The notes beneath the pieces are model-generated. The model did no database searches. It had not been told where the DNA came from and worked only from the letters and a program-made list of their open reading frames with translations. DNA of 64,000 nucleotides, taken from assembly GCF_012927125.1 (NCBI RefSeq), contig NZ_JABBFZ010000011.1, forward strand, positions 164,931 through 228,930. The letters run 5' to 3'. The translations under genes were made by a program, and so were the position numbers. How positions within the stretch are numbered: position 1 is the first letter of the stretch; every line of letters begins with the position of its first letter. The DNA comes from Paraburkholderia antibiotica (GTDB lineage Bacteria; Pseudomonadota; Gammaproteobacteria; Burkholderiales; Burkholderiaceae). Of the stretch, positions 30,625 to 39,953 are shown one piece after another.

Positions 30625-30668
30625 TATAATTCCTGCGTCGATAGCATCTCAATCCGTTGTTGGGATTG
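30625..30668 (+). promoter_or_regulatory. LysR/rhaM divergent promoter with inverted repeat
   Basis: A perfect TATAAT lies at 30625-30630 on the plus strand, without a good -35. Just downstream an inverted repeat CAATCC-7-GGATTG (30650-30668) could be the LysR regulator's binding site. Both lie in the 177-base gap between rhaM and the LysR gene. Confidence 0.4.
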
Positions 30669-30725
30669 GGCGATCCACAAACCGAATCGCATTGGCACTC
30701 TCACCCCGCATTCGCACCTGGCACC

Positions 30726-31742
30726 ATGAGCCAATATTCCGCCGCCGTCGCCCTCGTCAATCGGCTCAAATTCAAGCACCTCGCGCTACTCGTCGCGCTC
30801 GACGACACCCGCAATCTTCATCAGGCCGCCGAGGCCGTCAACGTCGCGCAACCGAGCGCGAGCCGCATGCTCGGCGACATCGAGGAAGCGTTCGGCTTCC
30901 TGCTATTCGAGCGCAACGCGCGCGGCATGACACCCACACCGCTCGGCGTCGTCACGCTCGCTTACGCGCGCCGCGCGCTCGCCGAACTGACGCGCTTCGC
31001 CGAAGACCTCGAGGTCAAACGGCGCGGCGGTCATGGCCAGTTGACCGTCGGCGCGATCATGGGCGCCGCGCCCGATCTGCTGGCAATGTCGGTCGCGACG
31101 CTCAAGACCGAAAGCCCGCTGCTCAACGTGCGCATCCTCGGCGAAACCAGCGACCAGGTCGTGCAATTGCTGCATCGCCGCGAGATCGATCTCGCGCTCG
31201 GGCGCCTGACCAATCCGCTGCAACACAACGACTTCAGCTTCGAGCCGCTCGCGCGCGAAACACTGCTGCTGGTCGTGCGCGCCGTGCATCCGCTCGCGCG
31301 GCGCGCGCGGATCACACTGCGCGAACTGGTCGATTGGCCGTGGGTCGCGCAACCGGTCACCAGTCCGGCGCGCGTGCTGTTCGAGGAAGAACTTGCCCGC
31401 GCGGGACTCGCGACGCCGGTCAATCTGACCGAATGCGCGTCGATCTTCGCGACGCTGCAATTGCTCGAAAACTACGATGCGGTGGCGATGCTGCCGGAGT
31501 CGGTCGTGCGCGATCATCTGCGCGGCGGACTGCTCGTCGCGTTGCCGCTCGAAATCGGCAAGAGCCTCGCGGGCTTCGGCATCCTCACGCGCAAGGAAGA
31601 GCCGCTCGCCGAACCGGCACTGCGTTTCATCGAACTGCTGCGCGGCTTCTCGCGCAATCTCGGCCGCGATACTGCACTCGACACCACGGTCGACTCTTCC
31701 CATCCAACCGATACGCTGGGCACGCCTGCCGCGATCAGTTAA
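30726..31742 (+). CDS. LysR-family regulator, GbpR-like
   Basis: A 338-residue LysR protein with an N-terminal winged HTH (about 10-70; NLHQAAEAVNVAQPSASRML) and a co-inducer domain. It resembles GbpR, which controls sugar-binding-protein genes in Agrobacterium and Azospirillum. It lies between the rhamnose uptake operon (divergent) and the rhamnose enzyme operon (convergent, 37 bases apart), so it most likely regulates both, with rhamnose or a pathway intermediate as effector. The C-terminal 25 residues are a Thr/Asp-rich extension. Confidence 0.85.
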   Translation: MSQYSAAVALVNRLKFKHLALLVALDDTRNLHQAAEAVNVAQPSASRMLGDIEEAFGFLLFERNARGMTPTPLGVVTLAYARRALAELTRFAEDLEVKRRGGHGQLTVGAIMGAAPDLLAMSVATLKTESPLLNVRILGETSDQVVQLLHRREIDLALGRLTNPLQHNDFSFEPLARETLLLVVRAVHPLARRARITLRELVDWPWVAQPVTSPARVLFEEELARAGLATPVNLTECASIFATLQLLENYDAVAMLPESVVRDHLRGGLLVALPLEIGKSLAGFGILTRKEEPLAEPALRFIELLRGFSRNLGRDTALDTTVDSSHPTDTLGTPAAIS

Positions 31743-31779
31743 GCCGAGCATCGCGCGGCATCCTTGATGCCCGCGCCGC

Positions 31780-32562
31780 TTATTGCAGATTCACGAACAG
31801 CCCACCGTCGACCAGCAACGCCGCACCCGTCACGTAGCGCGCAAGATCGGACGCCAGAAACACCACGCAATCGGCGACGTCCTCCGGACGACCGAGCCGG
31901 CCGAGCGGAATGCGCTTCTCGAAGTAGGCTTTCTTTTCCGCGTCGGCGAGATCTTCGGCATTGAGGTCGGTCGCGATCGTGCCCGGCATCACCGAATTGC
32001 AGCGGATGCCGAACGGCCCCAATGCAATCGCACACGATTGCATCAGCGAATGCACACCGGCCTTGGTCGGCGTGTAATGCGTTTGCATGCCGCCGCCCAC
32101 CAACGCGCTGATCGAACTCGTCGCGACAATCGCACCGCCACTGCCCTGCTGTTTCATCTGCTGCGCGGCGGCTTGAGTGACATAGAACGCGCCGTTCAGA
32201 TTCACCGCGACGGTCGCTTCGAGCACATCGGGTGGCATGTCGAGAAACGCGTGAAACGGACAGATGCCGGCATTGCTCGCGAGCACGTCGAGCTTGCCGA
32301 ACGCGTCGACGGTGCGGCGCACCAGTTGCTGGCCTGTGTCGCGCGCGGCGACGTTGCCTTCCACCGCGATCACGCGCCGCCCGAGCGCTTCGATTTCGCC
32401 GACTACTTCCTCCACCGCCGAGCGGCGTCCATAGGATGCGTCGTTATCGCCCCAGTAGTTGATCGCCACGTCCGCGCCCTCGCGCGCGCACGCAACCGCG
32501 ATCGCACGGCCGATGCCGCGCGAACCGCCGGTGACGATCACGACCTTGTCCTTGAGCAGCAC
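31780..32562 (-). CDS. L-rhamnose 1-dehydrogenase (SDR)
   Basis: A 260-residue short-chain dehydrogenase: nucleotide motif TGGSRGIG (11-18), NAG in LASNAGICPFH, catalytic SSIS and the YTPTK (YxxxK) motif. It would oxidise L-rhamnose to L-rhamnono-lactone with NAD(P). Close context (rhamnonate dehydratase upstream, mutarotase and lactonase nearby) supports the substrate; the SDR fold alone would not. It is the last gene of the enzyme operon. Confidence 0.8.
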   Translation of the reverse strand: MLLKDKVVIVTGGSRGIGRAIAVACAREGADVAINYWGDNDASYGRRSAVEEVVGEIEALGRRVIAVEGNVAARDTGQQLVRRTVDAFGKLDVLASNAGICPFHAFLDMPPDVLEATVAVNLNGAFYVTQAAAQQMKQQGSGGAIVATSSISALVGGGMQTHYTPTKAGVHSLMQSCAIALGPFGIRCNSVMPGTIATDLNAEDLADAEKKAYFEKRIPLGRLGRPEDVADCVVFLASDLARYVTGAALLVDGGLFVNLQ

Positions 32563-32638
32563 GTCAGTCTCCTTTGTGTCGGTTCCCGTTACGCCAGCGC
32601 GTCCCGCATCTCCTCTCTGCCGGACACGGGCGACGCGT

Positions 32639-33817
32639 TCAATGCTGATACGGCCGCACCAGCGAGCATTCCGGATTGAGCCGCACGCCGAAGCCCGGCG
32701 TCTCCGGCACCTTCATCCGTCCATTGACGGGCACCGGTTCGTCGAGCAGCAACGGGTTGAACATCGGTACGACCTGATCGGCATTCGGCGCCATCATCAG
32801 GAATTCGGAGAACGGCGAATTGTGGCGCGTGACGACGAAGTGATAGCTGTACACCGACGAACCGTGCGGCACCACCATCACATTGTGCGCATCGGCGAGC
32901 GCCGAAATCTTGATCAGCTCGGTGATGCCGCCGCACCAGCCGACGTCCGGCTGGATCAGATCGCAGCACTGCATTTCCAGCAGCATCCTGAAGCCCCAGC
33001 GCGTCGCCTCGTGCTCGCCGGTCGACACCATCATGCCGCGCGGCACGTTGCGGCGCAGTTCGGCGTAACCCCAGTAATCGTCGGGCGGCAAACACTCTTC
33101 AATCCACTTCAGGCCGGATTCGTGCGCGCCATGCGCGAGCCGCGTCGCGTAACGCACGTCGAGGCTCATCCAGCAGTCGTACATCAGCCAGAAGTCCTTG
33201 CCGACACGCGACCGCATGTCGGCAAGCTTGTCGAGGTTCTGCCTGAGACCCGCTTCGCCTTCCGCGGGACCATGCTGCAACGGCAGCTTGCCGCCGATAA
33301 AGCCCATCTGCTTCGCCAGATCGGGCCGCGCGCCGGTGGCATAAAACTCCAGCTCGTCGCGCACCGGTCCGCCCAATAGTTGATACACGGGCTCCTTGCG
33401 CACCTTCGCGAGCAGATCCCACAGCGCGAGATCGACGCCGGAAATCGTATTGAGCACGATGCCTTTTCGCCCGTAATACAGCGTCGCGAAGTACATCTGG
33501 TCCCACATCTTCTCGATGTCGGTCACCAGTTGCCCTTCGAGAAAACGCGCCAGATGTTTCTCGACGATGAACGCACCGATCTCGCCGCCGGTCGTCACCG
33601 CAAAGCCAACGGTGCCGTCGCTCGCCTCGATCTCGACGACCAGCGTGCCGAGCACGTTGATGCCGAACGACTGGCGGCTCTGGCGATACTCGGGATAACG
33701 CGCCATCGGCGTGGCGATGTGATCGTCGATCCAGTGTCCGCCGGCCTGGTCGTGATAGTCCGCACCACCGCCGCGAACGATGAAGGCACGCACGTGCCGG
33801 ATGGTAGGCATGGCCAT
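32639..33817 (-). CDS. L-rhamnonate dehydratase (enolase superfamily)
   Basis: A 392-residue enolase-superfamily enzyme that dehydrates L-rhamnonate to 2-keto-3-deoxy-L-rhamnonate. The N-terminal capping region carries the two-histidine motif of the YfaW/RhmD family (YHDQAGGHWIDDHIATPM). The barrel carries acidic metal ligands in YDCWMSLD and IEECLPPDD and the catalytic His in VVPHGSSVYSYH. Start ATG at 33817 has GGAG upstream. It sits between the two SDR genes of the pathway. Confidence 0.92.
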   Translation of the reverse strand: MAMPTIRHVRAFIVRGGGADYHDQAGGHWIDDHIATPMARYPEYRQSRQSFGINVLGTLVVEIEASDGTVGFAVTTGGEIGAFIVEKHLARFLEGQLVTDIEKMWDQMYFATLYYGRKGIVLNTISGVDLALWDLLAKVRKEPVYQLLGGPVRDELEFYATGARPDLAKQMGFIGGKLPLQHGPAEGEAGLRQNLDKLADMRSRVGKDFWLMYDCWMSLDVRYATRLAHGAHESGLKWIEECLPPDDYWGYAELRRNVPRGMMVSTGEHEATRWGFRMLLEMQCCDLIQPDVGWCGGITELIKISALADAHNVMVVPHGSSVYSYHFVVTRHNSPFSEFLMMAPNADQVVPMFNPLLLDEPVPVNGRMKVPETPGFGVRLNPECSLVRPYQH

Positions 33818-33904
33818 GAAAGGGCTCCGTGAGGGATGCGTGAAGAATGCGTCGGAGCAGCGTCCGACGCTGCAATGCACGCGCAATGCGAGTATGGCGC
33901 GCGC

Positions 33905-34657
33905 TCAGTAGGTCGCGCGGCCGCCGGACAGGTCGAACACCGAAGCGGTGCTGAATGCGCAATCTTCGGAACACAGCCACAGGATCAGCGAGGCCGCTTC
34001 TTCCGGCAGCAGGAAACGATTCATCGGAATCTTCGACAGCATGTAGTCGATGTGCTGCTGCGACATCGAATCGAAGATTTCGGTTTTGGCCGCGGCCGGC
34101 GTGACCGCGTTGACGAGAATGTTTTTCGTCGCGAGTTCCTTGCCGAGCGATTTGGTCAGCCCGATCAAACCCGCTTTCGATGCACTGTAGTGCGAAGCAT
34201 TCGGATTGCCCTCCTTGCCCGCCACCGACGCGATATTGACGATGCGCCCATAACCTTGTTTGAGCATCTGCGGCACCACCGCACGACAGGTCAGATACGG
34301 GCCGATCAGGTTCACGTCGATCACGCGGCGCCACAGATCGGGGTCCAGTTCCCACGTGGTGCCGTTGCCGCCGGTGATGCCCGCGCAGTTGATCAGCGCG
34401 TCGATCGAGCCGTGCTCCGCGACGGTTTGCGCGGCCGCCTGCGCGACCGCGGCTTCGTCGGTCAATTCGACGGTGACGGCGCTGACCTTGCCGAGTTCGG
34501 CCAGTTCGCGCTGGCTGCGCGCGAGGCGTTCGCTATCGACGTCCCACAGCGCGACCGACGCGCCCGAGCGCAACGCCCGCTGTGCGACCGCGTAGCCGAT
34601 ACCGCGCGCGCCGCCGGTGATGACGACCGCGCGCCCCTCCAGATCGATCCGATTCAT
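33905..34657 (-). CDS. 2-keto-3-deoxy-L-rhamnonate 4-dehydrogenase (SDR)
   Basis: A 250-residue SDR with TGGARGIG at 14-21, NCAGITGG, catalytic Ser in NIASVAGKEG and the YSASK motif. As the gene upstream of rhamnonate dehydratase it most likely performs the LRA5 step, oxidising L-KDR to 2,4-diketo-3-deoxy-L-rhamnonate. The alternative, a second sugar dehydrogenase, cannot be excluded from sequence. It is the first gene of the enzyme operon. Confidence 0.75.
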   Translation of the reverse strand: MNRIDLEGRAVVITGGARGIGYAVAQRALRSGASVALWDVDSERLARSQRELAELGKVSAVTVELTDEAAVAQAAAQTVAEHGSIDALINCAGITGGNGTTWELDPDLWRRVIDVNLIGPYLTCRAVVPQMLKQGYGRIVNIASVAGKEGNPNASHYSASKAGLIGLTKSLGKELATKNILVNAVTPAAAKTEIFDSMSQQHIDYMLSKIPMNRFLLPEEAASLILWLCSEDCAFSTASVFDLSGGRATY

Positions 34658-34833
34658 TGCTGTGCTCCTGTGGGCGGCCCGTGCGGCGCGCCCTCGAGTT
34701 GTCGTGTATCGCTGCTGTCCGTATTCGACGGTTCAATCAAATATACGGGCGACGCGATGCGCCAACAATTCGACTATTGAAGAGAGTGATAGCAAAAGTG
34801 GATCGAGGGGTTCGGCGTCGTTTTCCGCGAGCG

Positions 34834-35067
34834 TTACTCGTCGGCGGAAACGAACAGCATCGAGATATAAAGAATGGTCGACACGACGATGATGCCCACG
34901 CCGATCATGACCTTGGTGCGGTCGAAGTAAAGACCGCCATTGATCACCACGCCGATGCCGGCGACCGCCGACAACGTACCGAACGCCGCGAGGCCGACGT
35001 GGATCTTGCTGCGAATCAGCTTCCTGCGCTCCGCCTGGTCAGTGGATTGCGCTTGCTTCGGTTCCAT
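34834..35067 (-). CDS. small two-helix membrane protein
   Basis: A 77-residue protein with a charged N-terminus and two hydrophobic helices (about 22-42 and 52-72). No named family is recognised. ATG at 35067 is set by AAGGAG 7 bases upstream. It precedes the rhamnose enzyme operon on the same strand but 176 bases away, so a functional link is doubtful. Confidence 0.65.
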   Translation of the reverse strand: MEPKQAQSTDQAERRKLIRSKIHVGLAAFGTLSAVAGIGVVINGGLYFDRTKVMIGVGIIVVSTILYISMLFVSADE

Positions 35068-35217
35068 TTCCGGCTCCTTCGCGAGTGGCGCGCCGACCGC
35101 GCGGACAGTGTGGCGGCGCATGGCGTCGTTCAGCCCGATGTGCCGGACGACGCCATACGTCCCGATACGCTTCAGCGTACTTTATTTAACATCCCTTAAC
35201 GAATCCGTCCGAGCCGG

Positions 35218-35829
35218 TTACTTGGCCTGTGCGTCGTCGCGCGACACCGAAGCCGCCGCGGCCGAGACGAATACCGCGCGTACCGAATCGCCGACCTTCA
35301 GTTGATCCAGCGCGATTTCCGGCGACACGTCCAGCGTTTCCGTACGCGTCGGGCCGCGCAGCGTGATCGTGCGATTCTTGCGATCGATATTGCGCACCGT
35401 CGCCACCACTTCGACGCGCCGCGCCGATGCCACGACGCCGTTGGCGGCCGGCTGCGTGACCTGGGTGTCGAGCCGCTTGCGGATGCCATGCGCGGCGAGT
35501 TTGTCGACGCCGATCAGCGCGGCCTTCTTGTACGCGATCGTCACGAGATCGCCGATATGCAGCTTGCTCACGTCCGCGGCCTGCGGATTCACGTCGAACG
35601 TTTCCGTGCCGCCTTCCGGGCCGAGCAGCGTCACGCTGTTCGTGGTCGGATCGATCGCCACGACGCGCGCCTGCACATGCAGCAACGCGGCCGCGCCGAC
35701 CGCCTGCGGCTCCGACATGGCCGCGCCTTGCTGCGCGAGCGCGGGCCCTGCTGTCACGGCAACCAGCGCGAGCGCCATCGTAATGGCCTTCATGCGCGCG
35801 AACCCCGAACCCGATGTATTGCAAGCCAT
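35218..35829 (-). CDS. periplasmic protein with repeated beta motif
   Basis: A 203-residue secreted protein: signal peptide to about residue 32 (cleavage at ALA-QQ), then two copies of a motif of the form V..ID..N..ITL.GP...ETLDV..., at about 53-80 and 142-170. This suggests two OB-like or beta-barrel repeats. I do not recognise a named family. AAGGAG precedes the ATG. Confidence 0.6.
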   Translation of the reverse strand: MACNTSGSGFARMKAITMALALVAVTAGPALAQQGAAMSEPQAVGAAALLHVQARVVAIDPTTNSVTLLGPEGGTETFDVNPQAADVSKLHIGDLVTIAYKKAALIGVDKLAAHGIRKRLDTQVTQPAANGVVASARRVEVVATVRNIDRKNRTITLRGPTRTETLDVSPEIALDQLKVGDSVRAVFVSAAAASVSRDDAQAK

Positions 35830-36356
35830 GACATTCTCCTTTTGATTACGTCGTTGGTACGGCAAATCCCTGCCTGTCGCGCCGTCATTAAAAATGCGGG
35901 CGAACGGCGAATCGCTTTTATCGAATTCGAATAGTCACAATGAAAAAATCGTGAAAAGCCCGGCCCTTCGGCTTCAATACGACCGATAAGCGGACTTCTG
36001 GCGGATGATGACGCATGCGGAACCGCGCTGCCTGGCGCGCCTGCTTTTCGCAGGCATCAGCGGGTGGGTGGACGGCCAGTCATAACAGCTTCCTCGCAAG
36101 GATAGGGATTACCGCATGGCCCATTTAAGCCGGCCCGGAAATTGACACGTTATGACTATCTGAACTGTGTGGGGATGCTAACAAACGCGTAAAAGAATGG
36201 CAAGGCAACGCCCGACGCGCGTCATTCGGTCGTCATTGCGCCGTTATTCGCCAATTGACAGACTTCGTCGTTGTAAAACGCCCGCGGTTTTACGATTGGC
36301 CCGGCATCGAATAACGCGTATCGAGCGAAGACTACGGCGGGCATCGCCATGCGTCG
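35830..36356. other. 527-base gap
   Basis: No gene is supported. The sequence is AT-richer than its surroundings and must contain the promoter of the periplasmic protein gene on the minus strand. A weak stem with AAGCC/GGCTT arms lies near 35955-35975 on the minus strand and is not convincing as a terminator. Confidence 0.4.
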
Positions 36357-36887
36357 CTATGCCTCGTTTTGCCTGCTGCGCTTTGGCGTTTCATCCACAC
36401 GCGCCTCCACTTCGCCCCGCTCCCCGAGATTGTCACGGCCGGACTCGCCCGCCGCGAGCCGCAGATACGCGGCCGCGAGACGCCGCAAATCGTCTTCGGA
36501 GGCGTCTTCGATACCGATCAGCGAATTGTTCGCATGACGATGCGACGCCAGCAATTCGTTGAGCTTCAGATGCACCGCGACGCTGTCCTTGTTCTGACTC
36601 TGCTGGATCATGAACACCATCAGGAACGTGATGATCGTGGTGCCCGTATTGATGACCAGCTGCCAGCCGTCGGAGAAATGAAACAGCGGCCCGGAAACCG
36701 CCCAGACGAACACCGTGATCACCGCGATGCCAAACGCCACCGGCGAACCGGCGAGCCGTGTCACCGAGCTGGCGAACGAGTCGAATGCGCGCGTTACCGG
36801 ATGCCGGGCCGCATAGGCGGGGCTCGACGTATCCGGCACGGTATCGAGGCTGTTCGCGGACGAATCTGACGGTGCGTCGTTGCGCAT
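36357..36887 (-). CDS. low-affinity iron permease family protein
   Basis: A 176-residue protein of the Fet4-like family PF04120, with two central hydrophobic helices (about 45-65 and 75-95) around SGPLFHFSDGWQLVINTGT and the typical following QNKDSVAVHLKLNELL helix. Most bacterial members are of unproven function; iron transport is by family name only. ATG at 36887 has GGAGA 5 bases upstream, better than the METAM start 12 bases earlier. Confidence 0.78.
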   Translation of the reverse strand: MRNDAPSDSSANSLDTVPDTSSPAYAARHPVTRAFDSFASSVTRLAGSPVAFGIAVITVFVWAVSGPLFHFSDGWQLVINTGTTIITFLMVFMIQQSQNKDSVAVHLKLNELLASHRHANNSLIGIEDASEDDLRRLAAAYLRLAAGESGRDNLGERGEVEARVDETPKRSRQNEA

Positions 36888-37329
36888 GGCGGTCTCCATC
36901 GGCCTGGCTTCGTCTCGCAGGCGAGCACATTGCGTGCCGAGGTGCATGAGTGCACCGCGCCGGTCCACGGAACCCGTTTGACGGGCAACCTGAAGCAATG
37001 CAATTGATGCAGTCCGGGTGCATTAAAAATTGCGACGTCGATTTCGAATTTCCGGGAACGCCGTGTGAATCGTCATTGCGAACGATAAGCGAAAACCCCT
37101 AATGGTTCACACGGTGCGCTAGCACGCATTTCGCATCGGCAAATACAAAAAATTGTCGTCAATCACCCGGATACTTCGAATACCGCTTTATTCGCCGCAC
37201 GCAACTGCCGTAAAGCCAGGTGAAGGTAGCTGGAAGCGCGCGCAACCTGCCCTGCCAATCAGGCACAGGGTTTGCTGAAGCCCGCGTCAGCTTTGAGCGC
37301 AAATTCATTCGTTATTAAAGGATCCACCT
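36888..37329. other. 442-base divergent gap
   Basis: No gene is supported. It holds the promoters of the iron permease-like gene (minus) and the next small gene (plus), neither of which I could define. Confidence 0.4.
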
Positions 37330-37608
37330 ATGATTACCGCCCGTCCCTGCACCGCCGCCTGTGTGATCGACGGCCGCCTCGTCACGCTGACTTTTTATCC
37401 GGACAACGGCGCCTTGCGCATTGCCGATCCGTCCGGCGTGTGTCTGAGAGAGACGCGCTGGCACGGCTCGTGGCGCGCGTTGCTCGATGAATTCCGCGGC
37501 TATTACGAAGCAGCCGAAGCCAATGAAACCACTCGCGGCGTCGACGCTCTGGTCGCACGGCTCGGCGAGCCCGCCGGCCATGCGCCTCGCGAACTGGCGC
37601 TCGCGTGA
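37330..37608 (+). CDS. hypothetical protein
   Basis: A 92-residue soluble protein, no recognised family: an N-terminal beta segment (VIDGRLVTLTFYPDNGALRI) and a helical C-terminus. AAGGA lies 7 bases before the ATG. Confidence 0.55.
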   Translation: MITARPCTAACVIDGRLVTLTFYPDNGALRIADPSGVCLRETRWHGSWRALLDEFRGYYEAAEANETTRGVDALVARLGEPAGHAPRELALA

Positions 37609-37695
37609 AAAGAGAAGAATGGCGAAATGCGCGGCGCGATCGTTGCACCCGGTGCAATCCGGTGTAACGACGCGCCGCGCCCGCTCATGAAACGG

Positions 37696-38004
37696 TCATT
37701 GACCGAAATACACCTTGCATTGGGTGCCGACCGCGCATGACTGGCCGCGTTTGCCGCCCGCCTCCGACTGTCCCGCGGCCACCCCGCCATACGATGCATT
37801 TTGCACCGCCTGTTCGCGCGGCTGCCAGGACTGACCGAACGACACGTCGGTCGTAGCCTGCGCCGATTCGTTCGCATTCATTTGCATCATCGCGCGGCCA
37901 GACGTGCCGGCATCCGGCTGGCTGCCCACCTCCGCGGCACTGGCCGTTCTCGGCGCGAGAAGCAGCACGGCGCAAGCGGCAATCGTCAATACACGTACTT
38001 TCAT
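37696..38004 (-). CDS. small secreted protein with C-terminal Cys pair
   Basis: A 102-residue protein with a signal peptide cleaved after ASA (about residue 23). The short mature chain is Gln/Ser/Ala-rich and ends SCAVGTQCKVYFGQ, whose two cysteines could form a disulfide. No named family. AGGAG lies 8 bases upstream of ATG 38004. Confidence 0.6.
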   Translation of the reverse strand: MKVRVLTIAACAVLLLAPRTASAAEVGSQPDAGTSGRAMMQMNANESAQATTDVSFGQSWQPREQAVQNASYGGVAAGQSEAGGKRGQSCAVGTQCKVYFGQ

Positions 38005-38767
38005 TTCCGGACTCCTCGAATCCGGCGCAGCAGTTTTCGTCCTCCAGAACAATTGATCCGCGAAGAGCCAAATCCAGATTGCCCTTGGGAGCGGGGAACG
38101 GGTCGATGCCAATGCGCCACTGCCGCGACGGGTCATCGAACTAAACGGATAAAGAATTGTTCACGCTCGCCACGGGAACTCAGCGGGCGCGCGCGATCAA
38201 TCGTCTGCATTGCGCAGCTCTTTTCGTAGTTCTTTTATAGTTCGCCTACCCGGGAATTCAATCCGAAGCTTCCAAAGGGTGTGGTCAAATGCCCACACCG
38301 TTCGATAAACCGCATTCGTGGGCAAAATCAGCATGAACAAAACGTGCTTTGCGCGCGCATTGCGTTATGATGTCGCTATAACGCACAAGAAGCGGCGCCC
38401 GCACACCGGTGAAAGGCCGGTGCAAGACGGAAAGCGTGGAGAAAGTCCAGCCATTCGCATTCATTGAATCGAGACACATTTTCCCAGTGAACGTCAGGTC
38501 TACCGACCTCGTTCGCCGCGCCGTGACATGCTGAAATATTTGCAGATTGAGACACTCAGTTTGATGGTCGGATTTTCAGGCGGCCGCCGTTGACGCAGGC
38601 CGAATTGCAATTCAGGGAGCAACGTTTTTTAACGCGGCTCGTGGCATTCCCTTCACTCGACAACCCCATCGCGGGCCGGCCCTATCCAGTTGGGCTCGAT
38701 GCTTCGCAGCTTTTTTCTGCAATATGTCATTGACAGAAGCAGCACGTTTTAGAAGGACGAATATCTT
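38005..38767. other. 763-base gap with hairpin cluster upstream of hns
   Basis: No protein gene is supported. Three short perfect stems follow one another: TGCGTTAT/ATAACGCA at 38361-38385, CACCGG/CCGGTG at 38404-38422, and AGGTC/GACCT at 38496-38509. A poly-T stretch lies at 38625-38630. It may be an untranslated leader or an independent RNA, but no promoter with good boxes and no terminator was found. Confidence 0.35.
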
Positions 38768-39094
38768 ATGGACGAACGGAAGCGAGATAGCATGATTGCG
38801 TATCTCCGCCATCGTATGGAAGAGTTTGGCATCAAACCAGAAGACCTTGCCGCTGCGCTCGCATCCGAGTCGCTGGCCAAAAAGGCCGAACGCTATCGCA
38901 GTGCAACTGGAGACAGTTGGGACGGCAATGGTGAAATGCCGCAATGGCTAAAACAGGCCATTAGCGCAGGCCAGACCATCGAGCATTTCGAATTGGCGGA
39001 AAAAACGGTGCCCGTTCCGCAACCGAAAAAGCAGATCGACTGGTCGAACGATCCGTTCGCCGGCACGCGGCTTGCGCGTCCGGACAGCCGCTAG
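38768..39094 (+). CDS. H-NS-family nucleoid protein
   Basis: A 108-residue protein with an N-terminal helical region and a C-terminal H-NS DNA-binding segment (SWDGNGEMPQWLKQAISAG) followed by a Pro/Lys-rich tail. The N-terminal oligomerisation part is short, as in many Burkholderia paralogues. Such proteins bind AT-rich DNA. It ends four bases into the convergent phosphatase gene. Confidence 0.8.
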   Translation: MDERKRDSMIAYLRHRMEEFGIKPEDLAAALASESLAKKAERYRSATGDSWDGNGEMPQWLKQAISAGQTIEHFELAEKTVPVPQPKKQIDWSNDPFAGTRLARPDSR

Positions 39095-39738
39095 GTGCAG
39101 GCCGCCGCGTCCGACGGCGCCGACGCCACGGCAGCGGCATCAAAATGAGCCGGCGTGGCGCGCACCGGTTTTGTGCCGCCACCTGCCACACTCATCACGT
39201 TTGCCGCATTAACAGCGTGAATGGCACTGATGGAATTCACCGCATCGATGGTATTCGCCGCCTCGCCCGCATGAGCGGAATTCGCGGCATGCGCCCCATA
39301 TTGCGGTAGCTCGATAAACGCGCTGACCTGCCGCACGATTTGCCAGAACGTCTTGTCGAATAGACGCGCCAGTTCGTCTGCACCCATATGAGTGCCCACG
39401 AGCGGATCGGCAATCGTCCAATCCAGAAACAGCGGCTCGCCCGGAAATGCAGGCGCATACAGTGCACCGGCGAATTCGTCGAGCGCGATTACGACGTCCA
39501 TGCGTGGCGCCCATTCGCCGGTGAATTCGAGCCAGCTTTTCGGGCTCAATATGGCGCGCCGGGAAATGCCGGGCTGCAATTGAGCGAGTGCCAATGGGTG
39601 AATTCGCGCGGCCGGTTCAGAACCTGCGCTGAAAGCGTCGAACCGGTGTCCCGCCAGTTCGCGCAGCAAGGCTTCGGCCATGATGCTGCGGATTGAATTG
39701 TCGCGGCAAAGAAACAGTACCTTATATTTTCTGGTCAC
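39091..39738 (-). CDS. low-molecular-weight phosphatase / ArsC-like protein
   Basis: A 215-residue protein whose first 145 residues form the LMW phosphatase fold: CX5RS loop CRDNSIRS near the N-terminus, AGSEPA and the general-acid DP in TIADPLVG. Second-half residues (about 148-215) are a low-complexity Ala/Asn/Val tail without homology. It could be a thioredoxin-dependent arsenate reductase or a protein tyrosine phosphatase; the second loop Cys of ArsC (CTGNSCRS) is Ile here, which argues against a classic arsenate reductase. Confidence 0.72.
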   Translation of the reverse strand: MTRKYKVLFLCRDNSIRSIMAEALLRELAGHRFDAFSAGSEPAARIHPLALAQLQPGISRRAILSPKSWLEFTGEWAPRMDVVIALDEFAGALYAPAFPGEPLFLDWTIADPLVGTHMGADELARLFDKTFWQIVRQVSAFIELPQYGAHAANSAHAGEAANTIDAVNSISAIHAVNAANVMSVAGGGTKPVRATPAHFDAAAVASAPSDAAACT

Positions 39739-39953
39739 ACTTTCCCCGTACCGATGTTTTTATCTGGTCTCTGGCCGGCATTCTGCCGAGCCAGTCTTGC
39801 GCCCCCGTGACATTACGGCGTCTTTATTATTTGCGCCACGGGATTCGCACCAGGCATCTCGATTCACGGGCACAAGGTACAGCACACTGCGAACGACACG
39901 CAGTGTACCAGTGCCGGGCCGTGTCTTTCATTAGGCTGTCAATATTTGATCGA

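Noticed and set aside
38396..38460. Possible riboswitch (c-di-GMP-type or RNase P-like pieces: GAAAG, AAGC, AAAGTCC)
   Set aside because: Only short words match; the stems and conserved loops of those classes are not present in the right order.
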